Assembly: GCA_014238325.1 (NCBI GenBank)
Contig: JABABH010000051.1
Span: 1 to 8,528 of the forward strand
From: Coxiellaceae bacterium
GTDB lineage: Bacteria; Pseudomonadota; Gammaproteobacteria; Coxiellales; Coxiellaceae
Length of the DNA stretch: 8,528 bases
Direction: 5' to 3'
A model generated the notes under the pieces. The model saw only the letters and a program-made list of their open reading frames with translations, had not been told where the DNA came from and searched no databases. This document shows positions 1-6,487 of this stretch, one piece after another. Position 1 is the first letter of the stretch. Each line of letters starts with the position of its first letter. Both the position numbers and the translations under genes were made by a program.

Positions 1-440
1 AAGAACGCCCACATTGGCAGATAGAAGCAACGGATCTTTCTGCTGAAGCTCTGACTATTGCGCGACGTAATGCAGATATCTACACCTATCGTAATCTTCA
101 TTTTTATCAGAGTGACTGGTGCCGAGGTTTGCAGCGTAGCCATTATGATGTGATCATCAGTAATCCTCCATATATTCAGGAAAGTGATGCGCATTTAAAG
201 GATTTGCGTTACGAACCTACCTCTGCTTTAGTGGGAGGTGAGAGTGGATTAGTGGCACTGGAAAAGATTGTCAGCCATGCGTATGGTCATTTAAATCCCT
301 CGGGCTATTTGGTATTGGAACATGGATACGATCAAGCGCCGGCCTTGGAGCTTCTGATGAAAGAGACGGGCTACGTCAGTGTTGAAGATTATGTTGATCT
401 AGCAGGACATCCTAGAATGATGGTCGGATGCCGTCCGTGA
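1..440 (+). CDS. prmC: Peptide chain release factor N(5)-glutamine methyltransferase PrmC (HemK), 3' part
   Basis: This is the C-terminal part of PrmC. The SAM-dependent enzyme methylates the glutamine of the GGQ motif in release factors RF1 and RF2, in the cytoplasm. The frame is open from base 3, so the gene starts before the window. The visible protein begins with a Rossmann-fold segment (EATDLSAEALTIARRNA), in which the acidic residue after the strand would contact SAM. The NPPY catalytic motif, which holds the substrate glutamine, is encoded at 162-173 (ISNPPYIQESDAHL). The downstream RYEPTSALVGGESGL and YLVLEHGYDQ segments match the E. coli PrmC pattern (RFEPLTALVAADSG, FLLLEHG). It ends with TGA at 438-440, 19 bases from the stop of the convergent ubiI. 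In many gammaproteobacteria prmC follows prfA; that cannot be checked here. Confidence 0.93.
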   Translation, partial: ERPHWQIEATDLSAEALTIARRNADIYTYRNLHFYQSDWCRGLQRSHYDVIISNPPYIQESDAHLKDLRYEPTSALVGGESGLVALEKIVSHAYGHLNPSGYLVLEHGYDQAPALELLMKETGYVSVEDYVDLAGHPRMMVGCRP

Positions 441-459
441 CATCCTAGGGGCTGTGCGG

Positions 460-1677
460 TCATCGTAGATCCGTATTAGGGAGCTCGGTGGTGTTGCCAA
501 TGGCGCATTCCATCAAGTAATTTTTAATGAGATCGCAGCGATTGATGGCTTGTAGACCCCAGTTGCGGGTTTGCATAGCAAGCGTAGAAGCATCCATAAA
601 ACAGGATTTGAGTCCGAGCGTAATATAAGACATCTCGGTATTTTTAGCTTTACGGCCACGTTCATATTGTCTGGTTGTGCGTGTCTGGCCCATATCACGT
701 TGCTGTTGGTGTGACGTAATCAAGCAGGCTGCCAAATAAGCGGCATCCATTAATCCCAAATTAGCACCCTGCCCGGCGAGCGGATGGATGGTATGTGCAG
801 CGTCTCCGATCAACGCCATGCGTTTTTTTGTATATTGCTTAGCATGGTGTAGTGGAATCGGTACGAGTTGAGGGGGAGTGACAGCCGTGAGCAGACCTAA
901 TCGTGGGCCAAAGGCATCTTGTAGCGCCGCATGAAATAAAGCACTATTCATACTGAGGAGCTGATGTGCTCGTTTATTGGGCATAGACCATATCATGACG
1001 GCATCATGTCGATCGCGATGCGGTAATAGGCCAAAGATGCTGTCTTGGTTAAAGGCCTGCCAACCTGTTTGCTCATGCGGGTCAGTTGTGCGTATTACAG
1101 CAATAAGAGCACTGTGGTCGCTGACATAGTTGATACTAGGTATCTGCATGTGTTGACGTAGCCAAGACTTTCCACCATCTGCACCAACGATGCATTGAGC
1201 TTGGAGGGTGAGGCCGTGCTTTAAAGAGAGATAAATATGGTCTTCTGTTTGCATGATGGCCATCGGATGAGCGAGAGGGAATAGCGTAGCGTGGTCATGC
1301 TGCTGTAACTTTTTCCACAAAATACGAACGATTTCTCGGTTTTCAATAATATTACCTAAGTAAGGTTTTCCAATATAAGCGCTATCAAACGTAATAGTTT
1401 GATTCAGATCCCAGGCAATTAAGCGTTGCAGAGGCCCGTAGGTAGAAGGGTGTAAATGTTGAAAGACACCGCATTTTTCTAAGATATCTTGAGAGGCAAG
1501 GTTAATGGCACACACGCGTGGATCGATAGGTGAGCTTTGCCACTGAAGGCAGGGCTGAGATTGATCAACAATAGCAACGGATATGCCGGCATCGGCTAAT
1601 AAGGTGGCACATACTAGTCCAGCCATGCCCCCTCCTATGATCACAATGGGATAAGCATGCGCGTTATTGATCGCCAT
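460..1677 (-). CDS. ubiI: FAD-dependent ubiquinone hydroxylase, UbiI (VisC) type
   Basis: This 405-residue flavoprotein monooxygenase of the UbiH/COQ6 family has the usual family length. UbiI hydroxylates C5 of the ubiquinone ring precursor with O2 and NAD(P)H. Visible motifs are the N-terminal GGGMAG dinucleotide-binding loop (residues 15-20), PIDPRVCAINLAS (about 51-63), which is typical of the family, the DG motif in CIVGADGGKSWLR, and the C-terminal FAD ribose motif GDAAHTIHPLAGQGANLGLMDA from residue 291. The LAGQGxNLGxMDAA form fits UbiI/VisC better than UbiH; UbiF is a less likely alternative. The start codon overlaps the end of ubiH by 14 bases and has only a weak purine stretch upstream, consistent with translational coupling. 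It ends with TGA, tail to tail with prmC. Confidence 0.88.
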   Translation of the reverse strand: MAINNAHAYPIVIIGGGMAGLVCATLLADAGISVAIVDQSQPCLQWQSSPIDPRVCAINLASQDILEKCGVFQHLHPSTYGPLQRLIAWDLNQTITFDSAYIGKPYLGNIIENREIVRILWKKLQQHDHATLFPLAHPMAIMQTEDHIYLSLKHGLTLQAQCIVGADGGKSWLRQHMQIPSINYVSDHSALIAVIRTTDPHEQTGWQAFNQDSIFGLLPHRDRHDAVMIWSMPNKRAHQLLSMNSALFHAALQDAFGPRLGLLTAVTPPQLVPIPLHHAKQYTKKRMALIGDAAHTIHPLAGQGANLGLMDAAYLAACLITSHQQQRDMGQTRTTRQYERGRKAKNTEMSYITLGLKSCFMDASTLAMQTRNWGLQAINRCDLIKNYLMECAIGNTTELPNTDLR

Positions 1678-2914
1678 AGAAGGGCACCCCCAAGGCTAAT
1701 TTTGGTACTCGTCCCGACAGGCCCAACATACTTTTTGCTAACCGCCTTTTCAGTGGTGTGCATAGATCCGTTGCCAGCAAGCCGAGTCCTCGGAGAGTAC
1801 GGCTACCCGGCCAAGAACGATGGAAGAGAGTAGTGGCCGCTTGGGTCATGCCAATAATAGAATTTTGGTGGGGTTGATGCCAATCCTGATAGGCTTGGAG
1901 GACATGGATATCGCCTAGGTTTTGTTTTTTTTGGGCTGCCGTAACGAGTATTTCGGCGAGTATCGCAGCGTTTCTGAGTCCTAAATTAAATCCTTGTGCA
2001 GCAATGGGGTATAAAGTGTGAGCAGCATTTCCTAATAAAACCGCATGGGGCACAATTGATTTTTTTGCAATTTTCATATGCAGGGGGTAGCTGTGCCCGC
2101 GTTGCAAACCTACGATGGGAGGTAGACGATTGCCGATAGATAGGCGTATGCTTTCTATTAAATGCGTATCCGATTCGGTCTTGATGGTGTTTGCATCGTT
2201 CTGTGACATAGACCATATGGCTTGATAGTGGTGTGATGGGTGACCGGGTAAGAGTGCGAGAGTCCCCTGATCTGTGAAACGCTCATAAGCGATGCATTGA
2301 TGCGGTGTTTCCAAATTCAGGCGCAGTGCAATCGCGACTTGATCCATCGGATAGATGCGTACGGGGATATTTAATAAACGACGCACCGTAGATTGGCTAC
2401 CATCTGATGCAATCAATAGAGGAGTGGAAAATCTTTCTCGCCCGTTGGCGGTTGAGATACCCAGGGCGAGGCTGTCTTGTTCGTTCGTGATCGCTTCAAT
2501 GGTCTGGATTGGTATATAGGAAACCCGCGCTTTCTGCATGAGACGTTGATATAAAATTTTCTGTAGTTGGTGAAAGGGGATGACATACCCTAGTGCGGGG
2601 AGTTGATAGTCAGCAGCCTCGAATTGTAAGCGACCCAATGATTTTTCATGAGACACGTGGACCGTATGTACAGGCGTGGCATGGGGGGCTAAGGCTGACC
2701 ATAGACCCAATGTTTTTAAAATTTGATGGCTTCCATAAGAAAGGGTGATGGGTCGTGTATCGGGAGGGCGTGTATTCGACACTGTTTCTGGTATATGATG
2801 TTCTAGTATTTGAAGACTCAATCCTGCCTGCAGAAGTGCTAAGGCAAGGCTGGTGCCCACGAGTCCTGCGCCGATAATGGTGAGATCAGGAATAGATTTT
2901 TTATGAGCTTGCAT
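1664..2914 (-). CDS. ubiH: 2-octaprenyl-6-methoxyphenol hydroxylase UbiH
   Basis: This 416-residue FAD monooxygenase is paralogous to the adjacent UbiI. UbiH hydroxylates C1 of the ubiquinone precursor in the aerobic pathway. Motifs are GAGLVG at residues 15-20, TRPITLSYGSHQILKTLGLW (about 53-72), the DG motif ASDGSQSTVRRLLNI, and GNAAHTLYPIAAQGFNLGLRN from residue 295. The GN in place of the usual GD is characteristic of UbiH (E. coli GNAAQTLHPIAGQGFNLGMRD) and decides the assignment. Two positions depart from that consensus: HPIAGQG is YPIAAQG, and the aspartate after NLGxR is asparagine. No Shine-Dalgarno sequence is visible before the ATG, and a promoter candidate ends 6 bases before it, so a leaderless transcript is possible. 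It is the first gene of a ubiH-ubiI operon, divergent from the aminopeptidase gene. Confidence 0.9.
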   Translation of the reverse strand: MQAHKKSIPDLTIIGAGLVGTSLALALLQAGLSLQILEHHIPETVSNTRPPDTRPITLSYGSHQILKTLGLWSALAPHATPVHTVHVSHEKSLGRLQFEAADYQLPALGYVIPFHQLQKILYQRLMQKARVSYIPIQTIEAITNEQDSLALGISTANGRERFSTPLLIASDGSQSTVRRLLNIPVRIYPMDQVAIALRLNLETPHQCIAYERFTDQGTLALLPGHPSHHYQAIWSMSQNDANTIKTESDTHLIESIRLSIGNRLPPIVGLQRGHSYPLHMKIAKKSIVPHAVLLGNAAHTLYPIAAQGFNLGLRNAAILAEILVTAAQKKQNLGDIHVLQAYQDWHQPHQNSIIGMTQAATTLFHRSWPGSRTLRGLGLLATDLCTPLKRRLAKSMLGLSGRVPKLALGVPFYGDQ

Positions 2915-2920
2915 GTCATT

Positions 2921-2948
2921 ATTGTAGCGGCAGCTGTGTATTTCACAA
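2921..2948 (-). promoter_or_regulatory. Candidate sigma-70 promoter for ubiH-ubiI
   Basis: Read on the minus strand, TTGTGA (2943-2948) and TACAAT (2921-2926) are separated by 16 bases. The -35 matches 4 of 6 and the -10 matches 5 of 6 consensus positions. A start site seven bases after the -10 would coincide with the A of the ubiH ATG, implying a leaderless mRNA. This rests on motif match only. Confidence 0.4.
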
Positions 2949-3063
2949 GATGTTCCGTACCTGAGAAAGTTTGTGCGATATTTTCTACTCGGTGCAGCTG
3001 GTATTTTGTATAAACGATGCTGTGATGTATCTTAATTGAGCATATATTGTTAAGGGTGGTGAG

Positions 3064-4890
3064 ATGTTGAATGCATTGATTGCGCATCGATTAAATAGTC
3101 TACGTATGCGTATGAAACAGTGGCAGCTGGATTATTATTATATTCCCTCGACCGATGCTCATCAAAATGAATATGTGCCCTCCCCTTACCAGAGACGCGA
3201 GTGGATCAGTGGATTTTCTGGTTCTGCAGGGGATGCGCTGGTAGGTCAGAACGTGGCTTATTTATGGACGGACCCGCGTTATCACTTACAAGCAGAACAA
3301 GAGCTAGATTTGCAATATTATCAACTTATGAAGTGGGGGCAACTCGATGTGCCCTCCATTGAAGTATGGTTGCAGTCACAAGGCCACGCCTTGCGCGTTG
3401 GTGTTGATCCGCGTGTGATCAGTCTAGATAAAGAGCGTCGTATATCGCATCATTTAAAGGCGGTAGAAGGCTTGCTGCTGCCTATTGATACGAATTTAAT
3501 CGATGCAATATCTGATGGTGAAACGGGAGTGATTCAGGCAAATACGATGCATCCTGTGCGCTTTATTCGTACAGAGACGTCGGTTGCTCAAAAATTAGAG
3601 CATATAAGAGATCAGCTGGCTCTTCATCATGCGCATGCTTTTGTGACGAATGTATTGGATGAAATTGCTTGGATGTTTAATATCAGAGGCCAAGATATTC
3701 TCTATAATCCCTTGGTGATCAGTTATGCGATCATAACGAAAAAGCAAGCGATTTGGTATGTCGATGAGAAGAAAGTCGATAACCTAATGCGCAAGATACT
3801 GGCTGAAGTGCATGTCACGATTGCATCTTATGAAGCTATTGCCGCTGATTTGCAGGGTTTGGATGAATCGGTATGGCTAGATCCTAAGACAGCCAGTGTT
3901 TGGATGGCGTCCAAGGTGTCGCAGGGGTCGTCTCGCTTATTGGAGTATGCTTCTCCTATTAGCCTACCTAAAGCTGTTAAGGACCAACAAGAACAGATGG
4001 GTGCGTATGAAGCGCATATTTTTGATGCTGTAGCTATGATTCAATTTTTATATTGGTTAGAGCGGCACTGGCGTGATGGTATCACTGAGGCAGCAGCTGC
4101 AGAGCAGCTAGCCCGCTTTAGGCAAGCGCATGCTTGGTGTATGGGCTTAAGCTTTGAGACCATCAGTGCTTTTGGTGCACATAGCGCTATGATTCATTAT
4201 ACCGCTGGATCCGCTTCTCGTACTATAATTGATGACTCATCGCTATACCTCGTGGATTCGGGTGGGCAATATTGTGGAAGGCAAGAGTCCCGAGACTATT
4301 GTGGTACCACAGATATTACCCGCACCATTCATTTGGGCGTGCCAACTGCCTTAGAAAAAAAGCATTATACTTGGGTATTAAAAGGGCACTTAGCTTTAGG
4401 TCATGCCGTATTTCCCAAGGGGGTGTGTGGCGAGAACTTGGATGTTCTAGCGCGTCAGTATTTATGGCAGGCCGGCTTGGATTATGGGCATGGCACGGGG
4501 CATGGTGTAGGCAGCTACCTATGTGTGCATGAAGGTCCGCACAGTATTTCGCCGCGCTCTACTCAGGTCCCATTAGAGCCTGGCATGATTGTCAGCAATG
4601 AGCCCGGTCTTTATTTGCCTGGCCATTATGGTATTCGCATTGAGAATTTATGCATGGTTACATTGAGAGGGGAACCGGTAGAAGCTGGAAAACGGCAATA
4701 TTATAGGTTTAAAGATTTGACCTTGGTGCCTTATGCGCGTGCTTTAATCGATGTTTTTGAATTAACTCAACAGGAAAAAGTCTGGATCGATTCCTACCAT
4801 AAGCACATTTTTAACACCTTGTCTGCACGGTTAGGTGAGGCAGAGCAGGCATGGTTGGTCCACGCGACGGCTCCTTTATCGAACGGATAG
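3064..4890 (+). CDS. Xaa-Pro aminopeptidase (aminopeptidase P, long three-domain M24B type)
   Basis: This 608-residue metallopeptidase removes N-terminal residues preceding proline. Its length and architecture match the long eukaryote/alphaproteobacteria-like aminopeptidase P (as XPNPEP1), not the roughly 440-residue PepP usually found beside ubiH. Two creatinase-N-like domains occupy about residues 6-135 and 160-300, the pita-bread M24 catalytic domain about 315-540, and a C-terminal extension 545-608. Metal ligands are recognisable as D398 (LVDSGGQY), D417 (GTTDITRT), H480 (GTGHGVG), E513 (SNEPGLYL) and E527 (GIRIENL). The family spacing between the two aspartates is 11 residues; here it is 19 because of an extra segment around CGRQESRDYC. 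The other ligand spacings are near normal, and the rest of the domain is intact. The start is supported by AAGGGTGGTGAG before the ATG. It ends with TAG. Confidence 0.9.
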   Translation: MLNALIAHRLNSLRMRMKQWQLDYYYIPSTDAHQNEYVPSPYQRREWISGFSGSAGDALVGQNVAYLWTDPRYHLQAEQELDLQYYQLMKWGQLDVPSIEVWLQSQGHALRVGVDPRVISLDKERRISHHLKAVEGLLLPIDTNLIDAISDGETGVIQANTMHPVRFIRTETSVAQKLEHIRDQLALHHAHAFVTNVLDEIAWMFNIRGQDILYNPLVISYAIITKKQAIWYVDEKKVDNLMRKILAEVHVTIASYEAIAADLQGLDESVWLDPKTASVWMASKVSQGSSRLLEYASPISLPKAVKDQQEQMGAYEAHIFDAVAMIQFLYWLERHWRDGITEAAAAEQLARFRQAHAWCMGLSFETISAFGAHSAMIHYTAGSASRTIIDDSSLYLVDSGGQYCGRQESRDYCGTTDITRTIHLGVPTALEKKHYTWVLKGHLALGHAVFPKGVCGENLDVLARQYLWQAGLDYGHGTGHGVGSYLCVHEGPHSISPRSTQVPLEPGMIVSNEPGLYLPGHYGIRIENLCMVTLRGEPVEAGKRQYYRFKDLTLVPYARALIDVFELTQQEKVWIDSYHKHIFNTLSARLGEAEQAWLVHATAPLSNG

Positions 4891-4899
4891 GGATGGTTG

Positions 4900-4928
4900 T
4901 TGACCTTCCATACCTCGAGGATTATCCT
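4900..4928 (+). promoter_or_regulatory. Candidate sigma-70 promoter for the coiled-coil gene and zapA
   Basis: TTGACC (4900-4905, 5 of 6 consensus) and TATCCT (4923-4928, 4 of 6) are 17 bases apart. They lie just after the stop of the aminopeptidase gene, with the -35 ten bases beyond it. The predicted transcript starts near 4935, about 20 bases before the preferred ATG at 4956. Confidence 0.45.
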
Positions 4929-4955
4929 TTATTCTATCGAGTTAGGAATGAAATT

Positions 4956-5186
4956 ATGGATTATCGCTTAGCATTCAATGAATTAACACAACAAGTCGAG
5001 GAATTATTACGTGTCTTCGAGGCTACCCGATTAGAGAATGATGCCTTACGTCGGCAATTACTGGAGGTAGACCAAGCGCGAACTCATCTGCTTGAAAAAA
5101 ACAAGCGTGTGGTAGCGCAAATCAATGACATGATAGTGCGTATTAAGGAGCACATACCAGCGCAGGGATGCTCATATGACGTGTGA
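4956..5186 (+). CDS. Small coiled-coil protein of the TIGR02449 type, next to ZapA
   Basis: This 76-residue, almost wholly helical protein (LAFNELTQQVEELLRVFE..LENDALRRQLLEVDQAR) has leucine heptads through most of its length. It resembles the short conserved gammaproteobacterial family (TIGR02449) found directly upstream of zapA. A role in cell division is suggested by this position and by its resemblance to ZapB-like coiled coils, but it is not proven. The frame is open upstream to an ATG at 4851. The start at 4956 is preferred because AGGA lies 8 bases before it, the coiled coil starts there, the family is short, and the earlier start overlaps the aminopeptidase gene by 40 bases and precedes the likely promoter. 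It overlaps zapA by 11 bases, so the two are probably co-translated. Confidence 0.75.
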   Translation: MDYRLAFNELTQQVEELLRVFEATRLENDALRRQLLEVDQARTHLLEKNKRVVAQINDMIVRIKEHIPAQGCSYDV

Positions 5187-5499
5187 CCAGCAGCAGACCG
5201 TATCGGTGCAAATATTCGGGAAATATTATTCCATTCAATTACCCGTGCATGAGGAGCAGGCATTCAAAGAGGCAATTCAATTATTAGAATCACAGATGTC
5301 TATGGTTAAAGCGGATCATCCTTTGAGTGCACCGGATGACATCACCATGGTGACTGCCTTGAATATTGCTCATCAACTCATCCAGTTGCGCCGACAGCAT
5401 GAGGAATGTACACCGCCTATGTTAGAGTCGATTAAAAGTTTACAACGACGCATTGCTTGTTTTATAGACAGCGACCACCCCGTATTATTGCCTGAATAA
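5176..5499 (+). CDS. zapA: Cell division protein ZapA
   Basis: This 107-residue protein matches the usual length of ZapA, the cytoplasmic tetrameric factor that binds and bundles FtsZ filaments at the division ring. The N-terminal globular part shows the family pattern VSVQIFGKYYSIQLPVHEEQAFKEA (residues 9-33), in which a short beta hairpin is followed by a helix, then LLESQMSMV and the central DITMVTALNIAHQLIQL segment (about 55-71). A helical C-terminal half would form the dimer coiled coil. AGGG lies 8 bases before the ATG, and the gene overlaps the preceding coiled-coil gene. Its position immediately before ssrS is the conserved gammaproteobacterial arrangement. Confidence 0.88.
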   Translation: MTCDQQQTVSVQIFGKYYSIQLPVHEEQAFKEAIQLLESQMSMVKADHPLSAPDDITMVTALNIAHQLIQLRRQHEECTPPMLESIKSLQRRIACFIDSDHPVLLPE

Positions 5500-5508
5500 G
5501 TCTCAATA

Positions 5509-5538
5509 TTCGCAAACAGCTTTTAATATTGTTATAAT
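5509..5538 (+). promoter_or_regulatory. Sigma-70 promoter of ssrS (6S RNA)
   Basis: A perfect TATAAT at 5533-5538 is preceded by TTCGCA (5509-5514, 4 of 6) at 18 bases. The surroundings are AT-rich. Transcription would start near 5545-5546, exactly where the 5' strand of the 6S terminal stem begins. Confidence 0.6.
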
Positions 5539-5545
5539 AGTTTGT

Positions 5546-5728
5546 GTCTTCTGCGAGACTTCCTGCTAGAGCAACATATTTGAACCGATACAAATATGAT
5601 AGGGCGATGGCTGTGTTTATAGCTGTTGAGCCGTCCATGTTTTTGGATAGTCTGATGCTATACGGGCCGGTCCCACGTGAACTTTAGGGTTCATCAATAT
5701 GGCTAGTGGGAGCCTTGCGGGGGATTTC
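5546..5728 (+). ncRNA. ssrS: 6S RNA, regulator of sigma-70 RNA polymerase
   Basis: A non-coding stretch of about 183 bases lies between zapA and ygfA, the conserved ssrS position, and E. coli 6S is 184 bases. The ends form a long stem: GTCTTCTGCGAG (5546-5557) pairs with CTTGCGGGGGAT (5714-5725) in all 12 positions counting G-U. The helix continues inward through ACTTCC/GGGAG to CTAG/CTAG with few mismatches. Interior motifs resemble E. coli 6S: GAACCGATA (E. coli GAGCCGATA), GCCGTCC (GGTCCGTCC), and the 3' bubble hairpin TGAACTTTAGGGTTCA (TTGAACCAAGGGTTCAA). 6S RNA mimics an open promoter, binds sigma-70 holoenzyme and represses many promoters in stationary phase. The exact ends are inferred from pairing. 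The 3' 30 bases overlap the annotated N-terminus of ygfA. Confidence 0.85.
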
Positions 5729-6343
5729 CTATCGCTGTGCTGGGGGTTGCATATTAATCGAGATAATCTTCGCCGTGCTTTGCGTCGCAAAAGGCGTGCA
5801 TTGTCCTCGGAGGACAGACAGCAACGAGCGCAAGCTATCTCGGAAAAAGCAGCTAGTTTATCTATATTTAGAAATAGCCATCATATCGCTTTTTATATAG
5901 CAGACGATGGCGAAGTGGATCCTTCTTACCTTTTAAAATCTGCGTACCAGCTCGGCAAGTCTTGTTATTTACCCGTATTGTCTGCTGATGCATCAACACA
6001 TGGCTTAGCATTTTATACCTACCATATAGGTGATGTCTTAGTGAATAATCGCTTTGGTATTCCGGAGCCCAATCTTCTCGAAACATCTCATAGAACAGCT
6101 GACTGCTTAGATCTTGTATTTTTACCTTTAGTAGCCTTTGATCATATGGGGCACCGCTTAGGTAGGGGGGGAGGATGTTATGATAGCACCTTTGCTTTTT
6201 TGGCGAATGTTGCCATTTCAACACCTACATTAATCGGTTTGAGTTATGAATTTCAACATCTTGATGAAATCACACCTTGTGTTTGGGATATTCCCTTGAA
6301 TATCGTTGTGACAGAAACAGCAGTGTATACCGCTCGCGAATGA
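5699..6343 (+). CDS. ygfA: 5-formyltetrahydrofolate cyclo-ligase (MTHFS)
   Basis: This enzyme uses ATP to convert 5-formyltetrahydrofolate to 5,10-methenyltetrahydrofolate. Numbering from the ATG at 5699 (214 residues), family motifs are LRRALRRKRRALS (24-36), NNRFGIPEP (116-124), LVFLPLVAFD (139-148), the phosphate-binding loop GRGGGCYD (155-162) and VWDIPLNIVVTE (195-206). The loop has Cys where Tyr or Phe is usual (GxGxGYYD). The start is doubtful: the first about 18 residues do not resemble the family and come from the 3' arm of 6S RNA. The ATG has AGGG 9 bases upstream, but that sits in a conserved 6S hairpin. In-frame alternatives are TTG at 5747 or a rare ATT at 5753, the latter 6 bases after GGGGG. 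In E. coli ygfA is co-transcribed with ssrS, which fits here. Confidence 0.88.
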   Translation: MASGSLAGDFLSLCWGLHINRDNLRRALRRKRRALSSEDRQQRAQAISEKAASLSIFRNSHHIAFYIADDGEVDPSYLLKSAYQLGKSCYLPVLSADASTHGLAFYTYHIGDVLVNNRFGIPEPNLLETSHRTADCLDLVFLPLVAFDHMGHRLGRGGGCYDSTFAFLANVAISTPTLIGLSYEFQHLDEITPCVWDIPLNIVVTETAVYTARE

Positions 6344-6375
6344 AGATGCGAAGTGGGTGATTGCGAGCGGTATAT
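6325..6375 (+). terminator. Hairpin over the ygfA stop codon, possible terminator
   Basis: TATACCGCTCGC (6326-6337) and GCGAGCGGTATA (6363-6374) are perfect 12-base inverted repeats, extendable by a G-U pair outside. The TGA stop of ygfA lies in the loop. The tail ATCTTTGTTTG is only moderately T-rich, so intrinsic termination is plausible but not certain; mRNA 3'-end protection is an alternative role. Confidence 0.45.
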
Positions 6376-6382
6376 CTTTGTT

Positions 6383-6414
6383 TGGCTGGCGAAAAGTGAA
6401 TGTTCGCTTAGCCA
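6383..6414. repeat. Imperfect inverted repeat adjoining a palindrome
   Basis: TGGCTgGCGAA (6383-6393) pairs with TTCGCttAGCCA (6403-6414) around a 9-base loop, as two 5-bp blocks separated by an asymmetric internal loop. It directly abuts the perfect palindrome at 6415. No coding frame is credible here. Confidence 0.5.
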
Positions 6415-6446
6415 CTTAAGGGGACAATCGCGATTGTCCCCTTAAG
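6415..6446. repeat. Perfect 32-bp palindrome between ygfA and the repeat-domain gene
   Basis: CTTAAGGGGACAATCG (6415-6430) is followed without spacer by its exact reverse complement (6431-6446). As RNA it would make a 14-bp stem with a CGCG loop from either strand. It lies 24 bases beyond the stop codon of the minus-strand gene and downstream of ygfA, so it could end or protect both convergent transcripts. There is no T tract after either arm, so a classical intrinsic terminator is not clear. A dispersed palindromic element or a protein-binding site is also possible. Confidence 0.7.
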
Positions 6447-6465
6447 AATCCCCATCTTGATGAGT

Positions 6466-6487
6466 CACTTCAAGTGGATGCTTCGCA
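6466..6487 (-). repeat. Flanking 22-base direct repeat, inner copy
   Basis: This copy matches the one at 8507-8528 in 21 of 22 positions, in the same orientation. It contains a short palindrome (CACTT-C-AAGTG). On the minus strand it encodes the final residues CEAST and the TGA stop of the repeat-domain protein, so the repeat has become, or always was, the 3' end of the reading frame. Confidence 0.75.

Noticed and set aside
2839..3087. 82-residue minus-strand frame across the ubiH-aminopeptidase intergenic region
   Set aside because: It overlaps ubiH in another frame, has no family-like sequence, and covers the divergent promoter region.
4851..4955. Longer N-terminus for the coiled-coil protein from ATG 4851
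   Set aside because: It overlaps the aminopeptidase end, precedes the likely promoter, lacks family-like sequence, and a good ribosome site exists for ATG 4956.
5868..6415. Minus-strand open frames within and after ygfA
   Set aside because: They lie opposite a well-conserved enzyme and across the hairpin region, with no recognisable motifs.
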